This document shows, piece by piece, positions 17,913-27,349 of a stretch of 55,996 bases of DNA. This DNA is from an uncultured Victivallaceae bacterium. GTDB taxonomy: Bacteria; Verrucomicrobiota; Lentisphaeria; Victivallales; Victivallaceae. The stretch lies in NCBI GenBank assembly GCA_944392655.1, contig CALXXL010000014.1, positions 1 to 55,996 on the forward strand, in the 5' to 3' direction. Both the position numbers and the translations under genes were made by a program. The notes beneath the pieces are model-generated. The model was not told the DNA's origin. It searched no databases and saw only the letters and a program-made list of their open reading frames with translations. Every line of letters begins with the position of its first letter. Positions within the stretch are counted from its first letter, which is position 1.

Positions 17913-18848
17913 ATGAGCGCTTTCTTATACACGGAAAACAACTATTCCATTTTTCAGCTTAATGGAGACAGGGTTATTGCCGAACTGGACGGATATCTGG
18001 CAATGCCGGTGAACTCTCTCACTCCCGGAACATGGCAGAAGAACTTTCTGCTTAACTCCACCGGAAAAATCGAGGCGGAGATCACCCTCATGCGCATGGA
18101 GGAGAATGACTGCATGGCAGTAATGCCGGATGCGTGCGCCGATAGATTCTTCGACTTCTTTGACCGGAATCTTTCTCCCGATACCACCATGGCCGATATC
18201 TCCGACGTTTTGAGCACGGTCGAAATATGGGGAGAGTCGGCTCAGGAAATCCTCAGCACTCTTGCCGGAGATAATACCACCCTGCCCGCTGACGGAGAAT
18301 GGCGGAAAATTCCATTCGGCGAAATTAATGCCATCATCGCCGCAGGCGAAAACAACTATTTTACCATTGTCTCCGCTACGGCCGCAGTTGAGACTATGCT
18401 CGGAAAATTCGACGCATTCGACAATATCGCGGAAGCAGAGTTCGAGGATTATGAACTCTTCCGCATCTCAGCAGGAATTCCAGCTTTCCCAACCGAAATA
18501 AATCCGGGACGAACCCCGGTTGAATGCGGCATCACCAGCCTGATCTCCATGGCGGAAAAACGGGAGTTCCGGGGTGCAAAAGCCATGTTGGAAAAGAGAC
18601 CGCAAACCGCCCTGGCATTGATATGCTGCGAGAACAGCAGAAAATTTAAGCCGGGATGTGTGGTGAAATTCAACGCCAGAAAATCAGGCATCATTACCAG
18701 CTCAGCTTATGACCGGGAAAATCACCGATCTGTGGCTTTCGCCGAAATCGAGGCGAAAAATAATATCAGCACGGATGACAGTATCTCGGTGGAATCGGAA
18801 AAGGGAATAATCCAGGGAAAAGTCGTAAAATTACAATTCTTCAGCTAA
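17913..18848 (+). CDS. Folate-binding GcvT/YgfZ-like protein
   Basis: 311 residues of the aminomethyltransferase fold. Recognisable are a weak N-terminal barrel part with LNSTGKIEAEITLMRMEEND and the late motif RTPVECGITSLISMAEKREF followed by RGAKAM, which matches the T-protein 'TPxEAGL...FxG' region. The YgfZ hallmark K-G-C-Y-x-G-Q-E is not present, and the sequence is shorter and more divergent than genuine GcvT (about 360). gcvH follows 94 bp later behind its own promoter, but no gcvP is in the window. It may be a real T-protein of an unusual glycine cleavage system or a YgfZ-like Fe-S assembly helper; I cannot decide. Confidence 0.72.
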   Translation: MSAFLYTENNYSIFQLNGDRVIAELDGYLAMPVNSLTPGTWQKNFLLNSTGKIEAEITLMRMEENDCMAVMPDACADRFFDFFDRNLSPDTTMADISDVLSTVEIWGESAQEILSTLAGDNTTLPADGEWRKIPFGEINAIIAAGENNYFTIVSATAAVETMLGKFDAFDNIAEAEFEDYELFRISAGIPAFPTEINPGRTPVECGITSLISMAEKREFRGAKAMLEKRPQTALALICCENSRKFKPGCVVKFNARKSGIITSSAYDRENHRSVAFAEIEAKNNISTDDSISVESEKGIIQGKVVKLQFFS

Positions 18849-18875
18849 AAAATATGGTTTTTATGCCGTTTATAC

Positions 18876-18903
18876 TTGACAATATTTTTTTTAGCTGTAT
18901 AAA
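18876..18903 (+). promoter_or_regulatory. Probable promoter of gcvH
   Basis: Consensus TTGACA, 16-bp T-rich spacer and TATAAA, about 40 bp upstream of gcvH. This separates gcvH transcription from the preceding GcvT-like gene. Confidence 0.7.
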
Positions 18904-18942
18904 ATTAACAAATGAAATAATAACAACTTTTGGGAGTATATC

Positions 18943-19317
18943 ATGAAATATTTTTCTGAGGATCACGAATGGGTCGAAATTGACGGCGACGAGGCTACCA
19001 TAGGTATATCCGAATACGCAGTCAACGAACTCGGGGATATCACTTACGTTGAACTGCCCGCCGAAGACGAAGATCTTATCGTCGGAGATGTGCTCGGCGT
19101 GGTCGAGTCCGTTAAAACCTCCGCAGATATATATTCACCTATATCCGGTACCGTCTCCGCCGTGAACGACGCGCTCGACGACGACCCCGGCCTCCTGAAC
19201 GAATCACCCGAAGAAAAAGGCTGGATTTGCAAAATTATCAACTTCGAAAGCGCCGAACTCGACGATATGATGAATGAGGCCGCGTACGCTAAATATCTGC
19301 GCGAACTCAAAAAGTAA
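18943..19317 (+). CDS. gcvH: Glycine cleavage system H protein
   Basis: 124 residues, the lipoyl carrier that shuttles the aminomethyl group between P-, T- and L-proteins. The lipoylated lysine is Lys58 in VVESVKTSADIYSP, exactly at the family position; N-terminal EDHEWVE and C-terminal GWICKI are also conserved. The start is preceded by GGGAG. Stand-alone H proteins can also serve lipoate transfer, which matters here because no P-protein gene is visible. Confidence 0.96.
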   Translation: MKYFSEDHEWVEIDGDEATIGISEYAVNELGDITYVELPAEDEDLIVGDVLGVVESVKTSADIYSPISGTVSAVNDALDDDPGLLNESPEEKGWICKIINFESAELDDMMNEAAYAKYLRELKK

Positions 19318-19340
19318 AATCACCCACCCGAAGATAAAAT

Positions 19341-20438
19341 ATGCGCTACGTTGAACGGGTAAGAGGTCTGTACGCCGGAAACTGGCAGTTACAGCCGACT
19401 TTGAATAACCAATATCTATATAGTTTGTCCTGCAACGGCAAGATCATCGCTCAAATCGGCGGCGCTGCCGTCAACAGCTTCCCCGAAAATAAGGCTCTGG
19501 TCAATAAATGGCGCGCACACCGCGCCGAAGACGGACGGTCAGGCAGTATGGAGTATTCCGCGGTGTTCCCGCTGGAACGCGAAATTCAGGTGGACAGACG
19601 CGTCAATATTTTTAACGGCGCGGCTATGGTTACTACCGATATCGGCGGCGGAATCGTCAGAAATCTTGAACTCGACGAAATTTTTCTGCCGGGGAAATGG
19701 CTCCGCGCCGATATTTACAACGGCGACGGATTTGACTCTATTCAGCTCTCATCCACCATTAAAGCACCCATGCCCGTTCTCGCTGTAACTTTTACCGCCG
19801 AAGACGGACGCAAATTTGAATTCGGATGCGGCGACGACCTCTGGAGATACTCCGCAACTGAACAGTTCGGCAGCTGTACGCCGGAATTGACCATTATCCC
19901 TGAAGATAACGGCGTGAAAATTATCCGCAAAATTATTGACGTGCCGGATACAGTGGAGAATTTCCCGCTCAGACCATGGCGGTTTTCATGGTATTTCGCC
20001 TGGAATACCCCCACCATACCACAAAATATCCCCAATGCGGCAATATATGATATTAACACTCTCGATATTCCGGCCAATTCACGGATTCTCGCTGAAGATC
20101 TGTCCCGCAAATCTACGCCATGCCTCATCGCCGCACCGGCCAGAAAAGCGGTAAGAAAACTTATCCGCTCCACCGAAACCGATCTTGTACTCGAACAGGC
20201 TCAGGCAAATCTCTGCTTTGACGCCGCTCATATCGAACGGCCGCAGAAAAAAATCCTCCTGCACTGGGATTTGACCGAACTTTTTGACCTGCATGTGTGG
20301 GGAACTAAACAACTCGATAACAAAAACCTGAAGTTCGCTATCCGGTTTAATCCGGAATCACCGCAGAACCGGCTCCTCACTGCCCAGGCCATTCAGAGCG
20401 AACTTCTTAACGATATGGAGATTGGCGATTATGAATAA
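19341..20438 (+). CDS. Conserved-looking protein of unknown function
   Basis: 365 residues, soluble, no signal peptide or membrane segment. Composition is beta-rich with aromatic patches (WRFSWYFAWNTPTIP near residue 220, LLHWDLTELFDLHVWGT near 315). I recognise no family. It begins 23 bp after gcvH and overlaps the mutarotase start by 8 bp, so it probably belongs to one transcript with both; the aromatic, beta-rich character and the mutarotase partner hint at a carbohydrate-binding role (inference, weak). Confidence 0.7.
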   Translation: MRYVERVRGLYAGNWQLQPTLNNQYLYSLSCNGKIIAQIGGAAVNSFPENKALVNKWRAHRAEDGRSGSMEYSAVFPLEREIQVDRRVNIFNGAAMVTTDIGGGIVRNLELDEIFLPGKWLRADIYNGDGFDSIQLSSTIKAPMPVLAVTFTAEDGRKFEFGCGDDLWRYSATEQFGSCTPELTIIPEDNGVKIIRKIIDVPDTVENFPLRPWRFSWYFAWNTPTIPQNIPNAAIYDINTLDIPANSRILAEDLSRKSTPCLIAAPARKAVRKLIRSTETDLVLEQAQANLCFDAAHIERPQKKILLHWDLTELFDLHVWGTKQLDNKNLKFAIRFNPESPQNRLLTAQAIQSELLNDMEIGDYE

Positions 20439-21309
20439 AAATGCCGATTATTACAACTCAATGTGGCAGGTCGAAGGCGTCTCTTTTGTACAGCTCGCCG
20501 ACCACGTTTGCGCAATAGACGTCGAAAATGAGTTCTGCTATGCCAGAATTTCCCTCTACGGCGGCAATGTGTTGAGTTTTATCCCCAACGGATCTACTCC
20601 GCTGATCTATGTCTGCCGCGGCGCGGTTCTTAAAGACGGCAAGGCTATCCGCGGCGGCGTACCAATTTGCGCTCCATGGTTCGGCGCATCCTCCATTCCG
20701 GGATTCCCCGCCCACGGCGCAGTACGAACCGCCGTGTGGGAGCCGGATATCGTCACCTCAACCGTGATCGTACTAAAACTGAATGCCGAATCCCTGCCGG
20801 AGAAATTCGCCGGAATTACCCTGAACTATAAACTCTATATCCGGCTGGAAAAAGAACTCTCTGTCGACCTGGAATGTTCCAACTTCGGCAGTAAAGACGT
20901 CGATTTCTCCGCCGCTATGCATACTTATTTCCCCGTCAACGATATTAAGTTCCTCCGCATTAACGGGCTGGACGGCAAAAAATATTTTGATGCACTCACA
21001 GGCGAGGAGAAAATCCAACACGGTGATATTATTATCGACCGGGAAGTGGATAGAATTTATCAGGACGGCGGCGCTCAGATCGTCATCCTCGATAACGGAA
21101 AGATTATCCGGATCGATAAACGCAACAGCAACTCCACCGTAGTATGGAACCCATGGAGCGAAAAGGCCAAGTCCTTCAGCGATTATGAACCGGATGAATA
21201 TACCGATATGGTATGCGTTGAAGTGGCTAACGCCAGAGAGGACGCAAGAATAATTCCACCGGGAACTGTTCACCGGTTCGGTATGACAATAAGTGAAATC
21301 AGGAGCTGA
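20431..21309 (+). CDS. Putative glucose-6-phosphate 1-epimerase (hexose-6-phosphate mutarotase)
   Basis: About 292 residues of the aldose 1-epimerase superfamily, YeaD subgroup. Conserved features: IRGGVPICAPWFGA, FPAHGAVRTAVWE (active-site His and Arg), MHTYFPV (second His) and the C-terminal VWNPWSEKAKSF...DMVCVEVANA with the catalytic Glu. It accelerates alpha/beta interconversion of hexose-6-phosphates. ATG 20431 overlaps the upstream gene's end. Confidence 0.92.
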   Translation: MNKNADYYNSMWQVEGVSFVQLADHVCAIDVENEFCYARISLYGGNVLSFIPNGSTPLIYVCRGAVLKDGKAIRGGVPICAPWFGASSIPGFPAHGAVRTAVWEPDIVTSTVIVLKLNAESLPEKFAGITLNYKLYIRLEKELSVDLECSNFGSKDVDFSAAMHTYFPVNDIKFLRINGLDGKKYFDALTGEEKIQHGDIIIDREVDRIYQDGGAQIVILDNGKIIRIDKRNSNSTVVWNPWSEKAKSFSDYEPDEYTDMVCVEVANAREDARIIPPGTVHRFGMTISEIRS

Positions 21310-21318
21310 TTCCGCATT

Positions 21319-22707
21319 ATGGAGAACAGAGAACGCGAAACTTTAGGCTCACGCGCAGGATTCCTGCTGCTCGCGGCCGGATGCTCCATCGGACTAGGTA
21401 ATATCTGGCGATTCCCGTTCATTACCGGACAGTACGGCGGAGCAAACTTCGTATTCCTGTATATCATATTCCTTGTACTTATCGGATTCCCCGTGCTGGT
21501 GATGGAACTGGCTGTCGGACGCGCCGCCAGAAAGAATATCGTCGGAGCTATGCGAAAACTGCCGGAAAAACACGGCAGCGTATGGTCCAGAATTTTTTCC
21601 GTCATCTTCCTCGGCAATCTCCTGCTTATGATGTTCTATACCACCGTATGCGGATGGTTTATCGCATATACCTGGTTCTACCTCTCCGGCAACGGCATGG
21701 AGACATTCGCATCCGGCAGCGGCTCCGGAGACTTCTTCGCCAAATTCGTCGCCAGCCCCGCAAATATGACCGGGTTTATGGCCGCAACCGTGATCATCGC
21801 ATCCATTATCTGTATGTCCGGACTGAAAAACGGCGTGGAACGAATTACCAAAATACTTATGTCAGGACTATTTATCCTGCTCTTTATTCTGGTGGCTAAC
21901 TCGCTTACCCTGCCCAATGCCATGGAAGGGGTCAAGTTCTATCTCTATCCAACTATGGTAGATTCAACCAGATGGATGGAAATGGTCGTCGCCGCACTCG
22001 GACAGGCTTTCTTTACCCTCAGCCTCGGAGTGGGGTCCATGGGGATTTTCGGCAGCTATATTGAAAAAACCCACTCGCTTACCGGAGAATCCATCCTCAT
22101 TATCGCTATGGATACTCTCGTCGCACTTATGGCTGGAATGATCATTTTCCCCGCATGTGCCGCATATGACGTATCAGTCAACTCAGGACCCGACCTCATA
22201 TTTGTAACCCTGCCCAAGGTCTTCGCCAATATGATGGGCGGACAATGGTGGGGTATGCTCTTCTTCCTATTTATGGGAGTGGCAGCGTTTACCACCGTTA
22301 TAGCCGTATTCGAGAATATCATCGGCTGGATGATGGACGAATTCAACCTCTCAAGAAAAAAAGCCGCGCTTATCAATATGATCGGCGTAGGAGTACTCTC
22401 CCTCCCGTGCGCTCTCGGATTCAACCTTCTCTCCGGTGTTACCCCGTTCGGCAGCGGATCAACTATACTCGACCTGGAGGACTTTATCGTCAGCGGAACT
22501 CTGCTGCCGATAGGATCCGTTATCATAATATTTTTCTGTACATGGAAATTCGGATGGGGATGGAAAAACTTTATCGCTGAAGCCGACTATGGCAAAGGCC
22601 TTAAATATCCAGCGTTCGCAAAATGGTACATCGCTATCGTTATACCAGCAGTTATCCTCTTCCTGCTCGCTTACGGATACTATCAGCGATTCGCACCTTT
22701 GTGGTAG
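21319..22707 (+). CDS. Sodium-dependent transporter, NSS/SNF family
   Basis: 462 residues with about 11-12 membrane helices. The N-terminal RETLGSRAGFLLLAAGCSIG then LGNIWRFPF is the signature of the LeuT/NSS family (Na+ site in helix 1), followed by GGANFVFLYI and PVLVMELAVGRAA. Members import amino acids or amines with sodium; substrate unknown. AGGAG precedes the start. Downstream gene is convergent. Confidence 0.94.
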   Translation: MENRERETLGSRAGFLLLAAGCSIGLGNIWRFPFITGQYGGANFVFLYIIFLVLIGFPVLVMELAVGRAARKNIVGAMRKLPEKHGSVWSRIFSVIFLGNLLLMMFYTTVCGWFIAYTWFYLSGNGMETFASGSGSGDFFAKFVASPANMTGFMAATVIIASIICMSGLKNGVERITKILMSGLFILLFILVANSLTLPNAMEGVKFYLYPTMVDSTRWMEMVVAALGQAFFTLSLGVGSMGIFGSYIEKTHSLTGESILIIAMDTLVALMAGMIIFPACAAYDVSVNSGPDLIFVTLPKVFANMMGGQWWGMLFFLFMGVAAFTTVIAVFENIIGWMMDEFNLSRKKAALINMIGVGVLSLPCALGFNLLSGVTPFGSGSTILDLEDFIVSGTLLPIGSVIIIFFCTWKFGWGWKNFIAEADYGKGLKYPAFAKWYIAIVIPAVILFLLAYGYYQRFAPLW

Positions 22708-22714
22708 AAAATTA

Positions 22715-23113
22715 TCAATGTGATGACTTCCACTCTATGTAGGCAGAGTAGTCACGCAAATAGTCGGATTCCCTGTACGGCTGTGACGCAATTACCATAA
22801 CTACCGTCCCGGGAAGAAAATCATACTCCTCCGCCCATTCCCCCGACTCTATCAGCAACGCATCGCTACCTGGCTCCAGCAAAAATTCCTCCCGGCGGCG
22901 AGCGTCATCCACCAGCACCTTCAGCCCGCCGGCAAGACAGAACAATGCCTGCACACTCTCTTTATGCGCATGTCCACCACGACACACCCCGGAAGGCACA
23001 CCGCGAATGAAAAAAACATTGCCTACCGTAAAAGGCAGCGCTCCACCTGTCAATGGAGCACCCAATTCACCACGGTCATCCGCAAAAACCGGTATCCGGA
23101 TCTTTTTCGCCAT
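22715..23113 (-). CDS. WxcM/FdtA-like cupin, putative dTDP-sugar ketoisomerase
   Basis: 132 residues, single cupin domain. RGGHAHKES near residues 45-52 places His48 and His50 where FdtA/QdtA sugar 3,4-ketoisomerases have two active-site histidines. The sequence GVCRGGHAHK plus DDRGELG near the N-terminus fits the family. I start at ATG 23113 because AAGAGGGTG precedes it; the frame also allows GTG 23125. Isolated from other sugar-nucleotide genes, so its pathway is unknown. It is the first of three WxcM-like cupins in this window. Confidence 0.8.
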   Translation of the reverse strand: MAKKIRIPVFADDRGELGAPLTGGALPFTVGNVFFIRGVPSGVCRGGHAHKESVQALFCLAGGLKVLVDDARRREEFLLEPGSDALLIESGEWAEEYDFLPGTVVMVIASQPYRESDYLRDYSAYIEWKSSH

Positions 23114-23266
23114 TATAATATTCACCCTCTTGCGTTTTTACCTAAAATAGCATTTTTTTACCGATTTTCAACCGGAATCAAATCCACAGCTTGCCAAATT
23201 CAGCACCGGGATTTATATTATATAAAATATTTTTTTAATGCGATAAATCAGTCAGCCCGCAAAAAT

Positions 23267-23896
23267 ATGGAAGAGTTTGTTATCAATGCATTCGACCTGT
23301 TCGGCACGGTCATCTTCGCTATAACCGGCGCCGTACGCGGCGTAAGACACCGCCTCGATATGCTCGGCGTTATCGTTCTCGCATGTGTAGTCGGCGTCGG
23401 CGGAGGAATTATACGCGATACCATTATCGGCGCAACGCCAGTTACCGCATTCACCAAAGAATCTTATCTCCTCGTATGCATAATTACCGGTATGGCCGTC
23501 TTCTTTACTCCGCCATCCGCCATCAACCGCAATATCATTACCGTGTGCGACGCTATCGGACTGGGAGTGTTTACCGCAATCGGCGCAGCTAAAGGCGTAC
23601 AGTTCCACCTTACCCCTATCGGCATCGTTCTCGCAGGCGTATTTACCGCCGTGGGCGGCGGCGTACTGCGCGATATTATGGTGGGCATGGTCCCGGTAGT
23701 GCTTAAAAGCGATTTCTACGCCACCGCTTCGCTTATCGGCGGCGTAGTATACTGCATCCTCGTAAGCCTCGGAGTTCCGGTATTCTTTACCTTTATTATC
23801 GTCTCTTTGCTCGTTATCGTTCTCAGACTCCTCGGATACCGCTACAAATTACAGCTCCCCGTGGCAGAACTCTCAGAACAGGATAAGGAAGAGTGA
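23267..23896 (+). CDS. TRIC/UPF0126 family membrane protein (YicG/YadS-like)
   Basis: 209 residues and seven hydrophobic helices arranged as two similar halves: FDLFGTVIFAITGAVRGVRH with GGGIIRDTIIG, and CDAIGLGVFTAIGAAKGVQ with GGGVLRDIMVG. This duplicated GGG-RD pattern defines the UPF0126 family, related to trimeric intracellular cation channels. The start has no clear ribosome binding site; the frame is open far upstream but only this ATG gives the family N-terminus. Its stop abuts the convergent DJ-1 gene. Confidence 0.9.
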   Translation: MEEFVINAFDLFGTVIFAITGAVRGVRHRLDMLGVIVLACVVGVGGGIIRDTIIGATPVTAFTKESYLLVCIITGMAVFFTPPSAINRNIITVCDAIGLGVFTAIGAAKGVQFHLTPIGIVLAGVFTAVGGGVLRDIMVGMVPVVLKSDFYATASLIGGVVYCILVSLGVPVFFTFIIVSLLVIVLRLLGYRYKLQLPVAELSEQDKEE

Positions 23897-24442
23897 TCAA
23901 TCCAGAAGCATCCCCCGCAGCACCTCCCGCGCTTCTGCCCCGGCTCCAAGCTCAGTTGCCACACGTTCCGCAAATTTAAAGGTTAAACCAGGACCACGAC
24001 CGGTTATTATACGGCCATCCGACTCAACCGCATTGTTCGTCGGCACCGCCCCGTTAAGCCCATCTTCCACTCCGGGATAGATCGTGAATTTACGGTTGCA
24101 CAGCAACCCCGCACGCCCCAGCACCATCGGCGCCGCACAGATCGCCGCCACTATCCGCCCCGACTGGTAAAAACCTTTTACTGTCTCCAATACCAGATCA
24201 CTGTTGTAAAGATTTACACTGCCAGGCATCCCGCCAGGCAGTATCAGCGCCGCAAAATCATGCACCTTTACCTCAGAAAGCAATGCGTCGGCTATCACAC
24301 GGATACCATGCGCTCCAGTAACATTTGCCCCCTTAAGCCCGGCTAAAACAACGTCAAAACCACAGCGCTTCAGAAAATCAGCACTGCCTAGCGCTTCAAC
24401 TTCTTCAAAACCATCCGCCAAAATAAGCAAAATTTTTTTCAT
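23897..24442 (-). CDS. DJ-1/PfpI family protein (YajL-like)
   Basis: 181 residues. ILLILADGFEEVEAL with Glu14 and AAICAAPMVLG with nucleophile Cys102 are the DJ-1 catalytic pair; the family includes chaperone/deglycase and oxidative-stress proteins. ATG 24442 is preceded by GGGAG; the frame extends 5 codons more. Divergent from the recombinase gene. Confidence 0.93.
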   Translation of the reverse strand: MKKILLILADGFEEVEALGSADFLKRCGFDVVLAGLKGANVTGAHGIRVIADALLSEVKVHDFAALILPGGMPGSVNLYNSDLVLETVKGFYQSGRIVAAICAAPMVLGRAGLLCNRKFTIYPGVEDGLNGAVPTNNAVESDGRIITGRGPGLTFKFAERVATELGAGAEAREVLRGMLLD

Positions 24443-24519
24443 TTTATATACTCCCAAAAAGTTGTTTGAATGCTATATTACCTCTAAATAGAATAACACT
24501 TAAGCGGAGTTTTTTCAAT

Positions 24520-25416
24520 ATGCTCGAACTCGATTTGAAGCATTTCATCACTTATCTGTCGCTCGAACGCAACCTGAGCAGCAATACCGTGACCGCTTAT
24601 AAGCACGACCTCACCGACTTTATTGCATATATGCAAAATAGAAAAATCAACGACGCTGCAAAAATCTCCCGCGACGATATACTCGACTTCCTGGGAGACC
24701 GGCGCGATGAAGGACTCGAAAGTACCACCCTCGCCAGAAGACTCGTCGCAATAAAGGTGTTCCTGCGGTATCTGCTGAAGGAAAAACTCATACCCGAAGA
24801 CGTGACCGCTATTATGGATGGCCCGAGATTGTGGCAGGTTCTGCCAGACTTCTTATCCGTTCAGGAGGTCGACCGGCTGCTCAACGTCTTCCCAAATTCC
24901 GCCAGAGAACCTCTTACCCAGCGCAACCGCACCATTTTTGAAGTGATGTACGCATGCGGTTTGCGCGTTTCTGAAACCGCTGATTTGAAAATCAGCGACG
25001 TCGATTTTGAAAACGAACTCCTCCGCGTTCACGGCAAAGGTGGCAAAACCAGAATCGTACCAGTCGGTAAAATAGCAGTGGCTTCCCTCAAAAAATATCT
25101 CGAACTGACCCGACCGCAACTGGCCGCCAATCCACTCGAACCTGCTCTATTTATATCCAAGTCCGGACGGAAACTCAACCGCGAATGGATCTGGAACCTG
25201 ATTAAACAGGCCGCGAAAACCGCTGGCATAAATAAAAATATTCACCCGCATACCCTGCGGCACTCATTCGCCACACACCTTCTCGAAAACGGCGCCGATT
25301 TGCGCGTTATTCAGGAACTTCTCGGTCACGCCGATATCGCAACAACCGAGATTTATACCCATGTGGACGCTAAACGACTGTTAAAAATACATCGTCAATT
25401 TCACCCAAGAAAGTAG
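24520..25416 (+). CDS. xerD: Tyrosine recombinase XerC/XerD
   Basis: 298 residues, normal Xer length. N-terminal SAM-like core-binding domain (about 1-100) and catalytic domain with the full set Arg149 (CGLRVSE), Lys173 (HGKGGK), His244-x2-Arg247 (HTLRH), His270 (LLGH) and nucleophile Tyr279 (TEIYTHV). It resolves chromosome dimers at dif. ATG 24520 follows GCGGAG. XerD fits slightly better than XerC by the early motif ERNLSSNTVTAY, but this is not certain. No associated phage or integron genes, so a housekeeping role is likely. Confidence 0.93.
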   Translation: MLELDLKHFITYLSLERNLSSNTVTAYKHDLTDFIAYMQNRKINDAAKISRDDILDFLGDRRDEGLESTTLARRLVAIKVFLRYLLKEKLIPEDVTAIMDGPRLWQVLPDFLSVQEVDRLLNVFPNSAREPLTQRNRTIFEVMYACGLRVSETADLKISDVDFENELLRVHGKGGKTRIVPVGKIAVASLKKYLELTRPQLAANPLEPALFISKSGRKLNREWIWNLIKQAAKTAGINKNIHPHTLRHSFATHLLENGADLRVIQELLGHADIATTEIYTHVDAKRLLKIHRQFHPRK

Positions 25417-25423
25417 GTATTGT

Positions 25424-26458
25424 ATGTACTCTCCAAACGAAAAAAGATATGATAAAATGATCTACCGCAGATGCGGAAACTCAGGATTGAAAATCTCTGC
25501 CATCTCTTTCGGTTTATGGCACAACTTCGGCTCCGACAGCAATTTCGAAAACTGCCGCAGCATGATTCATACCGCATTCGACTCCGGTATAACCAATTTT
25601 GACCTCGCCAATAACTACGGCCCCAACCCAGGCGACGCAGAAATCAATTTCGGCAGAATCCTTAAACAGGACCTCGCTCAATACCGCGATCAGCTTACCA
25701 TATCCAGTAAGGCCGGTTTCCTGATGTGGCCCGGTCCATTCGGCGACGGAGGCTCACGCAAATATATCATCGCCAGCTGCGACCAGAGCCTGAAACGCAT
25801 GGGACTCGAATATGTCGACATTTTTTATCACCACCGGCCTGACCCCGAAACCCCGGTCGAAGAGTCCATGCTCGCGCTCGACCAGATTGTCCGCAGCGGT
25901 AAAGCTCTGTATGCCGGCATCTCAAATTATCCGCCGGCTCAGGCCATAAAAGCCATCAATATCCTGCGCGAACTCAAAACCCCGTTCGTACTCAACCAGA
26001 TTCCATACAATATCATCAACCGTTATCACGAAGATAATGGACTCTTACAGCTGATGGCTGATGAAGGCGTCGGATGTATCATATTCTGCCCCCTCGCCCA
26101 GGGACTCCTATCAGGACGATATCTGAACGGAATACCCGAAGATTCAAGAGCGGTCAGAAACCGTACCACTTATAAAGAACTTTTAAGCAAAAATCCCAAC
26201 GCGGTTTTTACCGATGCACAGATCACTCAGGAGTGGATAACCATCCTTAACCAACTCAATCAGATCGCTGTGAAACGGGGACAGACTCTGGCACAGATGG
26301 CCGTCGCTTGGCTGCTTTCACGCACCGGAGTTACCAGCGCACTCGTCGGAGCAAGCCGGCCGCAGCAGATTATGGAGACGGTTAAGGCTCTGGATAATCT
26401 GGTATTCTCAAGAGAAGAAATTGATGAAATTGAACACATCAGCCGGAATTTTAAATAG
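25424..26458 (+). CDS. Aldo/keto reductase, YghZ-like
   Basis: 344 residues, NADPH-dependent TIM barrel oxidoreductase. Catalytic tetrad Asp60 and Tyr65 (NFDLANNYGP), Lys96 (SSKAGF) and His136/137 (DIFYHHRPD). The fragments GPNPGDAEINFGRIL and WPGPFGDGGSRKYI are typical of the YghZ/Kv-beta-like group, which can reduce L-glyceraldehyde 3-phosphate and methylglyoxal. It starts 7 bp after xerD and is followed by a strong terminator. Confidence 0.93.
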   Translation: MYSPNEKRYDKMIYRRCGNSGLKISAISFGLWHNFGSDSNFENCRSMIHTAFDSGITNFDLANNYGPNPGDAEINFGRILKQDLAQYRDQLTISSKAGFLMWPGPFGDGGSRKYIIASCDQSLKRMGLEYVDIFYHHRPDPETPVEESMLALDQIVRSGKALYAGISNYPPAQAIKAINILRELKTPFVLNQIPYNIINRYHEDNGLLQLMADEGVGCIIFCPLAQGLLSGRYLNGIPEDSRAVRNRTTYKELLSKNPNAVFTDAQITQEWITILNQLNQIAVKRGQTLAQMAVAWLLSRTGVTSALVGASRPQQIMETVKALDNLVFSREEIDEIEHISRNFK

Positions 26459-26476
26459 ATCACCGCAATTTTATAC

Positions 26477-26507
26477 ACTCCCGGAAGATAAATCCGGGAG
26501 TTTTTTT
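26477..26507 (+). terminator. Rho-independent terminator after the aldo/keto reductase
   Basis: Perfect 9-bp stem ACTCCCGGA / TCCGGGAGT with a 7-nt loop and seven T. Confidence 0.92.
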
Positions 26508-26527
26508 GTTTTGTCTCAAAATTATTA

Positions 26528-26555
26528 TTGACAACTGTAAATACGGATGTATCGT
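26528..26555 (+). promoter_or_regulatory. Possible promoter of the PH-like membrane protein gene
   Basis: TTGACA, 16-bp spacer, TATCGT, about 44 bp upstream of the start. Confidence 0.4.
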
Positions 26556-26598
26556 TATTTCATAAAATAATTCTCAATATTGTCTATGGAGAAATATT

Positions 26599-27213
26599 AT
26601 GAATGATACGCATGATGAATTAAACGCCGGAAACGAAACGTATTATGGGAACTATGCCGGACAATACATCTTTGTTACCCCGGAGGAGAATATTCTTATA
26701 TATTTGCGGGCAAAATTAGACTTAATCAGCACAATATGGATGATAATCGGATTGCTTATGGGTATAGTGTTTTTTATGGCAATTATCGCTGTGGCTGTAT
26801 TTGTTGTCGTCGCAAGCATTAACTCAGAAGAACACTCTTTATCGACCGCCATTGTGGTTGCAATAATTCTTTGCGCAGTCAATTCCATACCACTCGCCCT
26901 GATACTTGTAATTCTGAGCAAACTGCTGGGTGAGATGATTCTTATAACTCCGGAAAAGATTATCAGAAAATACGGTATCTTCAAAACAATAATAACAAGA
27001 AAGCATGACGAGAGTATCGAAATAGGAGTTTTCTGCGATAACGAATTCAACCTCTATTGCGCCGATGTGCACCTCTCTTACAAAGGCAAAACCGTTCATC
27101 TGCTCGATTTCAATGAGTATGAAACGAAAACCGAAGCTGATTCCGAAGCCGCAACCATATTCAGGATACTCTCCAGGAATCAAACACATATCGATATCAA
27201 AACCATCGAATAA
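26599..27213 (+). CDS. Membrane protein with two helices and a PH-like tail
   Basis: 204 residues. After a polar N-terminus come two hydrophobic segments (about 45-75 and 84-110), then a beta-rich cytoplasmic domain with ITPEKIIRKYGIFKTIITRK, which looks like the beginning of a bacterial PH (bPH2/DUF304-like) domain. ATGGAGAAATATT precedes the start. Function unknown. It is AT-richer than its left neighbours and stands alone. Confidence 0.6.
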   Translation: MNDTHDELNAGNETYYGNYAGQYIFVTPEENILIYLRAKLDLISTIWMIIGLLMGIVFFMAIIAVAVFVVVASINSEEHSLSTAIVVAIILCAVNSIPLALILVILSKLLGEMILITPEKIIRKYGIFKTIITRKHDESIEIGVFCDNEFNLYCADVHLSYKGKTVHLLDFNEYETKTEADSEAATIFRILSRNQTHIDIKTIE

Positions 27214-27349
27214 GCCGTATCTCCATAAAAACAAAACGGATATTTGGTGTTCCGATGGATACATGATGCAGAACAGCCGGAAAATAATCATGTACACAAA
27301 TAATGTACATAAATCCCACAATATTATATCTTTCAACAAATTAACACAC

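Noticed and set aside
24520-25416. Integrase of a mobile element
   Set aside because: Length and motifs fit housekeeping XerC/D; neighbours are ordinary metabolic genes and no attachment repeats are seen.
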